A stretch of DNA of 64,000 nt from RGIG3178 sp942492795 (GCA_942492795.1 OW818639.1:1860001-1924000), one strand, 5' to 3'. Numbered from the stretch's first letter, positions 16,369 through 25,956 are shown. A program made the numbers and translations. The notes: generated from the sequence alone by a model not told the origin.

Positions 16369-18568
16369 AGAGAACTTGACGATACCGGAGCTTTGCGAGT
16401 TCGCGCCCTGGTTGCCTCAGGCTGTCGGCAACTTTACGAACGAACAGTTGGACAAGATCCAACTTGCCCTCAATGTTGCCATTGAAGCGCACGACGGGCA
16501 GATGCGCAAATCCGGAGACCCCTATATTTCACACCCATGCGCTGTTGCAAAAATCCTGGTGGATTACGGAATGGATGCGGAAACGGTCATTGCATCCGTC
16601 TTGCACGATGTGGTGGAAGATACCCATGTCGCCATAGGCCAGATTGAAAATCAATTCGGCAAAACGGTTGCCGGCCTTGTGGAGGGCGTTACCAAAATAT
16701 CGAAACTGGATTTCCGTTCCAAAGCCGACCGTCAGGCGGAAAGCCTGCGCAAAATGCTGATCGCCATGGCACAGGACGTGCGTGTTATCATCATAAAGTT
16801 GGCTGACAGGCTGCACAACATGCGAACGCTCAATGCGATGACGGATGAAAAGCAAAAAGAGATATCCAAAGAAACGCTTGATATCTATGCTCCGATTGCC
16901 GGAAGACTGGGTATGTACGCGATACGCAGCGAACTCGAGGATCTGTCTTTAAAGCATCTCGAACCGGAGCAATACGCTTACATCGAAACGGAGATCGAAA
17001 AACTCCGGCCTATCCAACGCAATTTTTTACAGGTTCAAATGCAGCAAATAAAAGAACATCTGGACAACATGGATATCAAGTGTGAAATCCACGGACGGGA
17101 AAAGCACATCTATTCCATATACCGCAAAATGATCCAACAGGAACGCAAGCCGGATGAGATTTATGATTTCATGGCAATGCGCATCATTGTGGAAACGGTT
17201 CGTGACTGCTATGCTGCTCTTGGCATCGTGCACACCATGTACAAACCCATTCCCGGACGTTTCAAAGACTTCATCGCTATGCCGAAGTCCAACATGTACC
17301 AGTCGCTGCACACGACGGTGATCAACCGATCCGGCATCCTCTTTGAGGTGCAGATTCGTACACACGAGATGCACAAGACAGCCGAATACGGCATAGCCGC
17401 ACATTGGATGTACAAAGAAGGTACGGAGCACGCGGATAAATTTGACAAACAGATCGGATTTTTGCGCGAATTGCAGGCGCTTCAGAACGACGCGCCCGAT
17501 CCGCACGATTTTTTGGATACCGTCCGCCTGGATATGTTCAACGATGAAGTGTTTGTCTTTACGCCAAAGGGTGAAGTGATCTCCCTGGTGCGCGGTGCTA
17601 CGCCTATCGATTTTGCATACCGCATCCATTCGCGCGTGGGGGATACTTGCATCGGTTCGCGTATCAACGGACGGATCATGCCGTTGGATACGGTATTAAG
17701 CACAGGCGATGTGGTGGAGATACTCACGCGCAAAGACGGGCATCCGAGCCGTGATTGGCTGAATATATGCAAATCAAACAACGCGAAAAACCGCATCCGC
17801 GCGTGGTTCAAGCGGGAATTCAAGACCGAAAATATCGCAAAAGGCCGTGAAATGCTTGAACGCGAAGCGCGCAGACAGGGATACGATCTGTTTAGCCAGT
17901 TGATGAAACCGGAATGGCTGGAAATCGTTTTCCAAAAATACACGTTTCACAACATTGACGATATGTACTCCGCCATCGGATTCGGAGGGGTATCCACCAT
18001 CCAGGTATTGCAGCGGCTTATAGACGAATACATCAAGTCGACGCGGGATGAAAAGATCAATATCGTAATCAAGGAAAAAACGATCTCTGCGCCGGTGGAA
18101 AGCAAAGCCAAAACAACCAATGCCAAAGGCGTTGTCGTCAAAGGGCAGGAGAACATGCTTGTACGCCTGGCGCACTGTTGTAACCCGGTCCCCGGGGATC
18201 GGATCGTTGGATTCATCACCAGAGGAAGGGGCGTTAGCGTTCACAGAGCCGATTGCTCCAATTTGAAGGATCTGGTGGAGGGTGACGAAGGCCGCTGGAT
18301 TGAAGTTGGCTGGGCCAACGCGGACAAGGATGGCTACAGATCGAGCATTCGCCTGTTGACCGTTGATAAAATAGGCATTATGGCGGAACTGTCCCGTATC
18401 CTCTCCAACATGAACGTCGATATTGTCGGTGTTCAGGGGCGCGTGCTTAAGGGGCAATTCCATGTGGATTTTGAAGTGGCTGTGAAGGATACCGATCAGC
18501 TTGAATATGTGATCCGGCAATTCAGGCGGGTACCCGAAGTTATCGAAGTGTTCCGCGGAACCATGTGA
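16358..18568 (+). CDS. relA: Bifunctional (p)ppGpp synthetase/hydrolase Rel
   Basis: Makes and degrades the stringent-response alarmone in response to amino acid starvation. 736 residues. Domains in order: HD hydrolase with SVLHDVVEDTH and KLADRLHNMRTL (about 85-160), synthetase with GREKHIYSIYRKM and MPKSNMYQSLHTTV (about 245-330), TGS domain (EVFVFTPKGEVISL, about 390), a zinc-finger region with HCCNPVPGDRIVGF (about 606) and a C-terminal ACT domain (DKIGIMAELSRILSN). The intact HD motif indicates hydrolase capacity. GGGGGGAG precedes the ATG, which lies inside the end of recJ. Confidence 0.97.
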   Translation: MELKENLTIPELCEFAPWLPQAVGNFTNEQLDKIQLALNVAIEAHDGQMRKSGDPYISHPCAVAKILVDYGMDAETVIASVLHDVVEDTHVAIGQIENQFGKTVAGLVEGVTKISKLDFRSKADRQAESLRKMLIAMAQDVRVIIIKLADRLHNMRTLNAMTDEKQKEISKETLDIYAPIAGRLGMYAIRSELEDLSLKHLEPEQYAYIETEIEKLRPIQRNFLQVQMQQIKEHLDNMDIKCEIHGREKHIYSIYRKMIQQERKPDEIYDFMAMRIIVETVRDCYAALGIVHTMYKPIPGRFKDFIAMPKSNMYQSLHTTVINRSGILFEVQIRTHEMHKTAEYGIAAHWMYKEGTEHADKFDKQIGFLRELQALQNDAPDPHDFLDTVRLDMFNDEVFVFTPKGEVISLVRGATPIDFAYRIHSRVGDTCIGSRINGRIMPLDTVLSTGDVVEILTRKDGHPSRDWLNICKSNNAKNRIRAWFKREFKTENIAKGREMLEREARRQGYDLFSQLMKPEWLEIVFQKYTFHNIDDMYSAIGFGGVSTIQVLQRLIDEYIKSTRDEKINIVIKEKTISAPVESKAKTTNAKGVVVKGQENMLVRLAHCCNPVPGDRIVGFITRGRGVSVHRADCSNLKDLVEGDEGRWIEVGWANADKDGYRSSIRLLTVDKIGIMAELSRILSNMNVDIVGVQGRVLKGQFHVDFEVAVKDTDQLEYVIRQFRRVPEVIEVFRGTM

Positions 18569-18580
18569 GGAGGCCTCTGT

Positions 18581-19030
18581 TTGCGCGCAGTTGTGCAACG
18601 CGTCGCTGACGCCAGCGTCGAAGTGGAAGGGAAGACAAAAGCCGCTATCGGTGCGGGATTGCTGGTTTTGCTCGGTATCGAAAAAGAAGATAGGGAAGAA
18701 GACCTTCGGTATATCGTAGCGAAGATAGCAACGCTTCGCATTTTCACCGACGAAGACGGAAAGTTGAACAAAAGCGTACAGGATATTCAGGGTGCCGTTC
18801 TGATGGTTTCGCAGTTTACGCTTTTGGGGGATGCCAGGCATGGCCGCAGACCAAGCTACAGCGATGCCGCCAAGCCTGAGATCGCCAACGAAACCTATCA
18901 AAAGGCCATTGCTATGTTGTCGGATATGGGAATACCGACCCATTCCGGCCAGTTCATGGCGCATATGCAGGTGCGGCTGTGCAACGACGGACCTGTGACA
19001 ATTTTGCTGGATAGCCGAAGGCGGTTTTAA
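18581..19030 (+). CDS. dtd: D-aminoacyl-tRNA deacylase Dtd
   Basis: Removes D-amino acids (and misloaded glycine) from tRNA. 149 residues, normal. It has MRAVVQRVADASVEV, the SQFTLLGDARHGRRPSY motif and a C-terminal NDGPVTI motif; the usual Gly-cisPro cross-subunit element is represented by the NDGPVT loop. The start is TTG at 18581 with GGAGGCC upstream; it restores the family-typical N-terminus. 12 bases after rel, the same order as in Bacillus. Confidence 0.96.
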   Translation: MRAVVQRVADASVEVEGKTKAAIGAGLLVLLGIEKEDREEDLRYIVAKIATLRIFTDEDGKLNKSVQDIQGAVLMVSQFTLLGDARHGRRPSYSDAAKPEIANETYQKAIAMLSDMGIPTHSGQFMAHMQVRLCNDGPVTILLDSRRRF

Positions 19031-19032
19031 CG

Positions 19033-20487
19033 ATGAACATCACAACACCCATGAAGGGATTGCAAAACGAGCTGGCGGAGGAAGTTCGCCAGTTTTGTCT
19101 TATAGAACCAATTGATGTTTATCACGAAATAACGCAGTCGGACGGCTGCAGTTGGCATACGGTGCGTGTGCAAAACGCAGGACGCACCGCCAGTGCACAA
19201 GTGTGCGGAGCATATGCGTATGAGGAATATTGGGAACAGAAGCGCAAGGACAAGCGTGCAGCGAAACTGGCGTGTTACAGTGCGCTTTGTGTATTGAACG
19301 AAACTTCGCAGCCGTGGGGAAGCTTAACGGGCGTAAGGCCGACGGCATTGCTGAGGCAGCTTGTCCGAAAGGGACAGGACAGCTTGTTTGTCGATTTTTA
19401 TGGTGTTGCCCCCCCAAAATTTGAACTCGCGAAGAAGATACTTTCGGTGCAGGATGATGTGATGTCATCGGTGGATGCCAATGCCATATGCCTGTATATC
19501 GGCATTCCGTTCTGCGTCACGCGTTGCAGCTATTGTTCGTTCCCCGGTCGCATCGCCAAAAGAGGCGAAATGGAAGCGTATGTCGATGCGCTGCTTCGGG
19601 AAATGGATGCGGCAGCGCAGTGCATCGCGCAATCCGGACATCCCATCGCCGCAATCTACATCGGCGGCGGGACGCCGACCAGCTTACCGCTGCCGCTTTT
19701 GGAAAAACTTCTCGATAAGACGGAGATTTTTGGAAGCGTGCCGGAAATAACACTGGAAGCGGGACGGCCCGATACGCTGGACGCGGACAAGCTACAATGC
19801 GCCAAACGACATGGCGTGAACCGCCTTTGCATCAATCCGCAGACGATGGCGGATCGGACGCTTGTTCGAATTGGCCGCTCCCATAGCGCCGAGGATGTTG
19901 AAGAAGCGGTGCGTTTGGCACAATCCGCCGGATTCTCGCATATCAATATGGACATCATCGCGGGACTGCCGGGAGAAAGCATTGACGATTTTGATTATAC
20001 GCTTTCAAGGATAATGGCATTGAACCCGAGCTCTTTTACATGCCATACGCTAAGCATCAAGCGGGGCAGCAGGCTTCAGATGGAACAGCATGACCTGTGC
20101 GATGCCAAAACGGTCGGCGAAATGGTGGATAGGGCAAGAACATGCGCGCAGAGCATGGGAATGGATCCGTATTATATGTACCGCCAAAAATACATGGCAG
20201 GCAACCTTGAAAACGTCGGATATGCCAAAGCCGGTGATGCGTGTGTGTACAATATTGCGATGATGGACGAGATGCGCTCCATCATGGCACTGGGCGTCGG
20301 ATCGGTCGGAAAGCTGCTTTGCGGCAATCTGATCGTGCGTAAACCCAACCCACGTGATCTGTTTGTCTATCTGCAGCGGATAGAATCCATCCTGGAACAA
20401 AAGCGCACGTTCTTCTGCATTGACAACGGAAATGCCGCGGTTTATAATAACCAAAATGACGATGACGAAGACAGGGGAACCGTGTGA
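19033..20487 (+). CDS. hemZ: Radical SAM coproporphyrinogen dehydrogenase-like HemZ
   Basis: 484 residues, matching the HemZ branch of HemN-like radical SAM enzymes. An N-terminal domain of about 155 residues precedes the radical SAM core, whose cluster motif is CVTRCSYC at about 161-168 within YIGIPFCVTRCSYCSFPG. Other core blocks: AIYIGGGTPTSLP, INPQTMADRTLVRIGRSH and INMDIIAGLPGE. HemZ is proposed to act in anaerobic heme synthesis, but many clostridial members have no shown substrate and no other heme gene is visible here. The 3' end probably overlaps the hisS T-box leader. Confidence 0.9.
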   Translation: MNITTPMKGLQNELAEEVRQFCLIEPIDVYHEITQSDGCSWHTVRVQNAGRTASAQVCGAYAYEEYWEQKRKDKRAAKLACYSALCVLNETSQPWGSLTGVRPTALLRQLVRKGQDSLFVDFYGVAPPKFELAKKILSVQDDVMSSVDANAICLYIGIPFCVTRCSYCSFPGRIAKRGEMEAYVDALLREMDAAAQCIAQSGHPIAAIYIGGGTPTSLPLPLLEKLLDKTEIFGSVPEITLEAGRPDTLDADKLQCAKRHGVNRLCINPQTMADRTLVRIGRSHSAEDVEEAVRLAQSAGFSHINMDIIAGLPGESIDDFDYTLSRIMALNPSSFTCHTLSIKRGSRLQMEQHDLCDAKTVGEMVDRARTCAQSMGMDPYYMYRQKYMAGNLENVGYAKAGDACVYNIAMMDEMRSIMALGVGSVGKLLCGNLIVRKPNPRDLFVYLQRIESILEQKRTFFCIDNGNAAVYNNQNDDDEDRGTV

Positions 20488-20673
20488 CCTCTCAGGGAGC
20501 CGCAGCCGTGACTGTAAGCTGTAGCGATGTGTCGTGGTTTCATGAACAGCTTCCGAGTCTCCTGTAAAAGCAGGACGCAGGCTGCGTTAAGGCCGAATAA
20601 GCGGAACGAAAAGTTCAATGAGGGTGGCACCACGGGGGAAACCTCGTCCCTATGGGGTTTGTCGCTCTTTTTT
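20465..20673 (+). promoter_or_regulatory. T-box leader controlling hisS-aspS
   Basis: The conserved T-box sequence AGGGTGGCACCACG lies at 20621-20634, preceded by a GCGGAACGAA element and followed by a terminator half (CCTCGTCCCTATGGGGTTT) and a T run at 20668-20673. Upstream are a CCTG/CAGG hairpin (20561-20574) and a long stem I region. A CAT triplet at 20541-20543 is a plausible histidine specifier, but I could not fold stem I with certainty. Uncharged tRNA binding would favour the antiterminator and expression of hisS-aspS. The leader starts around the hemZ stop codon. Confidence 0.88.
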
Positions 20674-20700
20674 GTTTTATAAGATTTCGAGGAGGAAACG

Positions 20701-21963
20701 ATGAAATACAGCGCATTGAAAGGTACAAAGGATGTATTGCCGCAGGATAGCTATCAGTGGCATCATATAGAGCAGGCAATCCGCCGCATCTGCGCGCTGT
20801 ACGGGATGCGTGAGATCCGCACACCCGTTATCGAACATACCGAGCTTTTTTTGCGCGGTGTAGGCGATACGACGGATATCGTGCAAAAAGAGACCTACAC
20901 GTTTACAGACCGCGGCGATCGAAGCGTTACGCTCAAGCCGGAGGGCACGGCGGGCGTTGTGCGCGCTTATATCGAAAGCGGTTTGTCCTCCGCACAACAG
21001 CCCACCAAGATGTATTATCTCAATTGCCCTGTTTTCCGCTATGAACGACCGCAATCGGGCAGGCTTCGGGAGCATCACCAGTTTGGCATAGAGATTTTTG
21101 GCGCTCAAAGCGCATTGGTGGATGCCGAGGTCATTTCATTGGCTTTGCGGGTTTTGGATACATTGGGCATCAAAGGCCTTGCGACGCGTATCAACAGCAT
21201 CGGATGCCCGAATTGCAGACCCGCTTATCATGTCGCACTCAAAGGCTTTTTTAAGGATCACTTAAATGACCTGTGCGGGACATGCCGTGAACGCTATGAG
21301 CGCAATCCCCTTCGACTGCTCGACTGCAAGGAAGAGAAGTGCAAGGTTATCGCAAAGGATGCGCCTTCGATGATCGAATATCTGTGCGAGGAATGTTCGG
21401 AACATTTCAATGTGTTGCAAGGGGCACTGCAGTCGCTCGATATCCAGTACGAAGTTGATCCTACCATCGTACGGGGGCTCGATTACTATACCAAAACGGT
21501 TTTTGAAGTTGTTTCCAACCACATCGGTTCCCAAGGAACGGTGTGCGGCGGGGGACGGTATGACGGATTGATCGAGACCTGCGGCGGGAAACCCACGCCG
21601 GGTGTCGGCTTTGGCATGGGGATGGAGCGTCTTTTGCTCGTGATGCAGGCGCAGGGGATCGAGATTCCGGAACCCTCCCGCTGCGATGTGTTCATCCATG
21701 CGTTCTCCGATACGGACCGGGCGTTTCTGTTGTGTGCCAAGCTGCGCGAATGCGGCGTATGCGCTGAATATGATCCGATGGAAAGAAGCACCAAAGCGCA
21801 GATGCGCTATGCGGAAAAGCTGGGCGTGCAGGCAGTTCTGTTCGAAGGCGAAGAGGAACGGCAAAACAATCAGGCAACCATTCGAATGATGGCAACGGGC
21901 GAACAGCAGAGCCATGATCTGCAGGATGCCCTGACAATACTTACACAACTCTACAAACGTTGA
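20701..21963 (+). CDS. hisS: Histidyl-tRNA synthetase HisS
   Basis: Class II synthetase charging tRNA-His. 420 residues. Motif 1 region GMREIRTPVIEHTELF, motif 2 region NCPVFRYERPQSGRLREHHQFGIEIFG, the histidine-specific blocks GLDYYTKTVFEV and motif 3 GVGFGMGMERL. The C-terminal anticodon-binding domain follows (about 325-420). A four-cysteine insertion is visible (IGCPNC, LCGTC, CEECSEHF). GAGGAGG precedes the ATG. Transcribed behind a T-box. Confidence 0.97.
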   Translation: MKYSALKGTKDVLPQDSYQWHHIEQAIRRICALYGMREIRTPVIEHTELFLRGVGDTTDIVQKETYTFTDRGDRSVTLKPEGTAGVVRAYIESGLSSAQQPTKMYYLNCPVFRYERPQSGRLREHHQFGIEIFGAQSALVDAEVISLALRVLDTLGIKGLATRINSIGCPNCRPAYHVALKGFFKDHLNDLCGTCRERYERNPLRLLDCKEEKCKVIAKDAPSMIEYLCEECSEHFNVLQGALQSLDIQYEVDPTIVRGLDYYTKTVFEVVSNHIGSQGTVCGGGRYDGLIETCGGKPTPGVGFGMGMERLLLVMQAQGIEIPEPSRCDVFIHAFSDTDRAFLLCAKLRECGVCAEYDPMERSTKAQMRYAEKLGVQAVLFEGEEERQNNQATIRMMATGEQQSHDLQDALTILTQLYKR

Positions 21964-21982
21964 AGGATAAGGCGGGAAAACA

Positions 21983-23773
21983 ATGGCTGATATGATGATG
22001 GATTGGAAACGCGACATGATGTGCGCAGAGGTGACGAGCGCGCATGTCGGGCAGACACTGACGCTGATGGGCTGGGTGGACAACAGACGCGATTTTGGGT
22101 CGCTTATCTTTATCGATTTAAGGGATCGAAGCGGAATCGTACAGTGTGTGTTCGATCAGGCTCTGTTTGCATCGGATTTTGAAAAGGTGGAGTCCATCCG
22201 CGGTGAATTTGTGCTTGCGATACGCGGAAAAGCCGTGCTTCGAAGTGAGGACACCATCAATCCGAAGATAAAAACAGGCACGCTTGAGATCAAAGCAGAG
22301 GTTGTGAAGATCCTTTCCACAGCGCAGACGACGCCATTTTACATTCAGGATGATCTGAATGTCCGTGAAGATTTGCGGCTGCAATACCGTTATCTCGATT
22401 TGCGGCGTCCTACGATGCAGCAAAACCTGATTCTGCGCTCCAAAGTTGCAATGCTGACCAGGCAATATCTGACGGAACACGGCTTCTTGGAAATCGAGAC
22501 GCCGATGCTGGCGAAAGACTCGCCCGAAGGCGCGCGCGAGTATCTTGTTCCTTCCCGTGTGCAGCCCGGAACGTTCTATGCGCTTCCGCAATCGCCACAG
22601 ATGTTCAAGCAGCTTTTCATGGTATCCGGCCTCGACCGGTATTTTCAGATCGTACGCTGTTTTCGGGATGAGGATCTGCGTGCAGACCGCCAACCCGAAT
22701 TCACACAGATTGACCTTGAAATGTCATTCGTCCAGGCTGAGGATGTCATGCAAATCAACGAAGGGCTAATCCGCCTGATATTTAAACAGGCATGGAACTA
22801 TGTTCTGCCGGAGCGATTCGTCAGAATGACATATCGTGAAGCGATGGACAGGTTTGGTTCGGACAAGCCGGATACGCGCTTCGGACTGGAAATCAAAGAT
22901 ATCACAGACATCGTCAAAGACTCGGAATTCAAGGTGTTCACGCAGAGCATTCAAAACGGCGGCAGCGTGCGTGGGATCAATGTCAAAGGCGGTGCACAGA
23001 ATATTGCACGGCGTGAGCTTGATGCCCTTGTGGAATTTGTCAAAAAGTTCGGCGCCAAAGGGATGGCATGGATCACGGTACGGGAAAACGAACTGCAATC
23101 CCCCATCGTCAAATTCTTCAGTGAAGAGCAGACGATGTCCATATTAAAGCGCATGGATGCAGAGGTTGACGATATTCTGATGTTTGTGTCCGACGCGGAT
23201 GAACATATCGTATTTGATGTGTTGGGCAGGTTGAGGCTGGAGCTGGGTGAGCGGCTTGGCTTGATCGATCATGATCTGCTGGATGTGCTGTGGATCACCG
23301 AGTTCCCGCTGTTCGAATACGATGCGGATGCCAAGCGCTTAAGCGCGATGCACCATCCGTTCACGGCTCCGATGGATGAGGACTTGGAACTGCTGGATAT
23401 TGATCCGCTGCGGGTACGGGCGAAAGCCTATGATCTTGTCATCAACGGCATGGAAGCCGGAGGCGGAAGCTGCCGTATCTACACGCCCGAATTGCAGCAG
23501 AAGATGTTCTCGCTGTTGGGCTATACCGAAGACGAAGCAAAAAAACGTTTTGGCCATCTGCTTGAAGCATTCAAATACGGCACACCGCCGCATGGCGGAT
23601 TGGCTTTCGGGTTCGACAGGCTTATCATGATCCTGTGCAAGGGGACCTCCATTCGCGACGTCATCGCGTTCCCCAAGGTGCAGTCCGGCTCGTGCCTGTT
23701 AACGGGAGCGCCCGATGTTGTGGACCAAAAGCAATTGAATGAATTGCATATTGCCGTTGTTGAAGATAAGTAA
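21983..23773 (+). CDS. aspS: Aspartyl-tRNA synthetase AspS
   Basis: Class II synthetase for tRNA-Asp (possibly also tRNA-Asn). 596 residues, the bacterial type. N-terminal OB anticodon domain (GQTLTLMGWVDNRRDFGSLIFIDLRD), motif 1 around EIETPMLAKDSPEGAREYL, motif 2 FRDEDLRADRQPEFTQID, the bacterial GAD insertion (about 290-410) and motif 3 GLAFGFDRLIMIL. It follows hisS by 19 bases, a pairing conserved in Firmicutes and covered by the same T-box. Whether it is discriminating needs gatCAB knowledge from elsewhere in the genome. Confidence 0.97.
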   Translation: MADMMMDWKRDMMCAEVTSAHVGQTLTLMGWVDNRRDFGSLIFIDLRDRSGIVQCVFDQALFASDFEKVESIRGEFVLAIRGKAVLRSEDTINPKIKTGTLEIKAEVVKILSTAQTTPFYIQDDLNVREDLRLQYRYLDLRRPTMQQNLILRSKVAMLTRQYLTEHGFLEIETPMLAKDSPEGAREYLVPSRVQPGTFYALPQSPQMFKQLFMVSGLDRYFQIVRCFRDEDLRADRQPEFTQIDLEMSFVQAEDVMQINEGLIRLIFKQAWNYVLPERFVRMTYREAMDRFGSDKPDTRFGLEIKDITDIVKDSEFKVFTQSIQNGGSVRGINVKGGAQNIARRELDALVEFVKKFGAKGMAWITVRENELQSPIVKFFSEEQTMSILKRMDAEVDDILMFVSDADEHIVFDVLGRLRLELGERLGLIDHDLLDVLWITEFPLFEYDADAKRLSAMHHPFTAPMDEDLELLDIDPLRVRAKAYDLVINGMEAGGGSCRIYTPELQQKMFSLLGYTEDEAKKRFGHLLEAFKYGTPPHGGLAFGFDRLIMILCKGTSIRDVIAFPKVQSGSCLLTGAPDVVDQKQLNELHIAVVEDK

Positions 23774-23806
23774 GCCGTTTAAAGGACGCAAAGAGGAGAG
23801 TATGCC

Positions 23807-24226
23807 ATGAAGGAGATCGGGCAGGTTATCCGTATCCAAAACGACGACTGCCAAGTGGAATTCGCGCGCACCTCTGCTTGCGAATCGTGCGGGGCATGCA
23901 TGAGATTCGGTGAAAAGTCCATGACCGTTACGATGGAGAATACATTGGGCGCGAAACCGGGAGATGCTGTTGTTGTAGAGATGAGTGCGAAAAGCGTGAT
24001 CGGCGCAGGGATGTGGGCATATGTGTTTCCGCTGTTCATGCTTGTAATCGGTGCCATCGTCGGAAAGCTTGTTATGCCGATGCTTTCCATCAAAGGCGAT
24101 ACCATGGTTGCGATCATAGCGTTGGCGTTCGTCGGCATCTCGTTTCTCATCCTCAAATGGCTGGATCCTTTCTTTGCAAAGCGCAAGGGATTCAAGCCCA
24201 AGATGGTGGAAATAATCCAAACGTGA
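23807..24226 (+). CDS. SoxR-reducing system RseC family protein
   Basis: 139 residues. The N-terminal soluble part carries Cys15 and a CESCGAC cluster (Cys25, Cys28, Cys31) likely to bind iron-sulfur or zinc; it is followed by two membrane segments (about 70-90 and 98-115) and a basic tail (KRKGFKPK). This is the RseC/MucC family layout. Family members work with Rnf/Rsx electron-transfer complexes in some bacteria; no rnf genes are near here. The neighbours are aspS and trxA, so a redox role is plausible but unproven. Confidence 0.85.
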   Translation: MKEIGQVIRIQNDDCQVEFARTSACESCGACMRFGEKSMTVTMENTLGAKPGDAVVVEMSAKSVIGAGMWAYVFPLFMLVIGAIVGKLVMPMLSIKGDTMVAIIALAFVGISFLILKWLDPFFAKRKGFKPKMVEIIQT

Positions 24227-24256
24227 AAAAGGATACAATAAACGAGGAGGTACATC

Positions 24257-24586
24257 ATGCAAAACGATCTGGTAAAAACCTTGACAGAGGACAATTTTGA
24301 ACAAACGGTACTCAAAAGCGACACTGTTGTATTGGTGGATTTTTGGGCGACATGGTGCGGGCCGTGCCGGATGGTGTCTCCTGTTATCGACGAAATAGCC
24401 AAGGATTTCCAGGGAAAGATCATCGTCGGCAAAATCAATGTTGATGAACAGCCAAAACTGGCGGAACAATACCGCATCATGACCATACCGACCATCATGG
24501 TCTTTAAAGGCGGGCAAGTGGTTAACCGCAAATCGGGCGCATTCGCCAAAACCGAGTACGCCGCCATGATCACACAAGCACTATAA
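24257..24586 (+). CDS. trxA: Thioredoxin
   Basis: Small thiol-disulfide oxidoreductase, 109 residues, with the canonical active site WCGPC (Cys34, Cys37), the cis-proline block TIPTIMVFKGG and the KINVDEQPKLAEQY segment. A complete thioredoxin fold with no signal peptide, so cytoplasmic. GGAGG precedes the ATG. It lies 30 bases after the RseC-like gene. Confidence 0.97.
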   Translation: MQNDLVKTLTEDNFEQTVLKSDTVVLVDFWATWCGPCRMVSPVIDEIAKDFQGKIIVGKINVDEQPKLAEQYRIMTIPTIMVFKGGQVVNRKSGAFAKTEYAAMITQAL

Positions 24587-24611
24587 AAATTTACCATAGG
24601 GGGAATTGTCA

Positions 24612-25850
24612 ATGATTCAATGGCCGACGATTGAGAAGGTCGACGCAGAGGTAGCGCATGCAATGCAGCAGGAGCTTGGGCGGCAGCGAACCCATCTGGA
24701 GCTGATTGCAAGCGAAAACTTTGTACATCCGGCGGTTTTGGAAGCGGCGGGATCTGTGCTGACCAACAAATATGCGGAAGGCTACCCGGGACATCGCTAT
24801 TACGGCGGCTGCGAATACGTCGATGTGGTGGAGGATATCGCCCGCGAACGCGCGAAGGCGTTGTTCCAATGCGACTATGTAAACGTGCAACCGCATAGCG
24901 GCTCACAGGCCAACAGTGCCGTGTATTACGCATTGTTGCAGCCCGGGGACACTGTTTTGGGTATGAGCCTGGCCCACGGCGGCCATTTGACGCATGGAAG
25001 CCCGGTAAACTTTTCCGGAAGAACCTATCATTTCTGTTCCTATGGCGTTGAGCCTGATACGGAAGTGATCGACTACGACAAGGTAAGGGAAATCGCTCTT
25101 CAGCATAAGCCCCGAATGATCGTTGCCGGTTATTCCGCATATCCGCGCATTTTGGATTTCAAAACGTTCCGTGAGATCGCGGATGAAATCGGTGCAACTC
25201 TTATGGTGGATATCGCGCACATTGCCGGACTGGTATCATCCGGTGTCCATCCCTCGCCGATCCCATATGCGGATGTGGTCACTACCACCACCCACAAAAC
25301 GCTGCGCGGACCGCGCGGCGGCATGATCATGGCGAAAAAAGAATATGGCAAAGCCATCGACAAGGCTATTTTCCCCGGGACCCAGGGCGGCCCATTGATG
25401 CATATCATCGCAGCAAAAGCGGTATGCTTCGGGTTGGCAGCTCAACCGGATTTCACTGCGTATTCCAAACAGATCGTCCTGAATGCGCATGCACTTTCCA
25501 AAGGTTTGATGGAGCGCAATATTAAGCTTGTGTCCAACGGAACGGACAATCATCTGATGCTGCTGGATCTCAGGTCATACGATTTGACGGGTAAACGCCT
25601 GGAAGATCTGCTTCACGATGCGCATATCACCACCAACAAGAATGCCATTCCGTTTGATCCGCAGAAACCCACGGTAACCAGCGGCATCCGCATCGGAACG
25701 CCTGCGATGACAACGCGCGGCATGATGGAAACACAAATGGATCAGATTGCCTCCATGATTGCGGATATCGTGAAGAACAAGGAGACTGCGATTCCAAGGG
25801 TCAAAGAGGAAGTATTAAGTCTTTGCGAGAAATTCCCTCTGTACGAATAG
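24612..25850 (+). CDS. glyA: Serine hydroxymethyltransferase GlyA
   Basis: PLP enzyme that converts serine and tetrahydrofolate to glycine and methylene-tetrahydrofolate. About 412 residues. Diagnostic blocks: LIASENFVHPAVLEAAGS, NKYAEGYPGHRYYGGCEYVD, NVQPHSGSQAN, and the PLP lysine in TTTTHKTLRGPRGG (about 227). ATG 24612 has AGGGGG 8 bases upstream; a TTG two codons earlier is too close to that site. Followed by a strong terminator. Confidence 0.97.
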   Translation: MIQWPTIEKVDAEVAHAMQQELGRQRTHLELIASENFVHPAVLEAAGSVLTNKYAEGYPGHRYYGGCEYVDVVEDIARERAKALFQCDYVNVQPHSGSQANSAVYYALLQPGDTVLGMSLAHGGHLTHGSPVNFSGRTYHFCSYGVEPDTEVIDYDKVREIALQHKPRMIVAGYSAYPRILDFKTFREIADEIGATLMVDIAHIAGLVSSGVHPSPIPYADVVTTTTHKTLRGPRGGMIMAKKEYGKAIDKAIFPGTQGGPLMHIIAAKAVCFGLAAQPDFTAYSKQIVLNAHALSKGLMERNIKLVSNGTDNHLMLLDLRSYDLTGKRLEDLLHDAHITTNKNAIPFDPQKPTVTSGIRIGTPAMTTRGMMETQMDQIASMIADIVKNKETAIPRVKEEVLSLCEKFPLYE

Positions 25851-25899
25851 ACCAATTCCCGACGTCGGGGAATCCGGTTGAATGAACCCAAATGCAATG

Positions 25900-25945
25900 G
25901 CCGTCCCGTCACTCCCCAAAAGGGGATGCGGGGCGGCATTTTTTT
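25900..25945 (+). terminator. Strong terminator after glyA
   Basis: GCCGTCCCGTCACTCCCC pairs with GGGGATGCGGGGCGGC through a long G+C-rich stem with an AAAA loop, followed by a run of seven T. Confidence 0.9.
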
Positions 25946-25956
25946 AAAAATGAACC

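Noticed and set aside
17774..18964. Open minus-strand frame of about 400 codons opposite rel and dtd
   Set aside because: Antisense to strongly conserved coding sequence and without recognisable domains.
23779..25140. Open minus-strand frame of about 450 codons across the RseC-like gene, trxA and glyA
   Set aside because: It lies opposite three well-recognised genes, has no family motif and no ribosome-binding site; it is a shadow of their codon bias.
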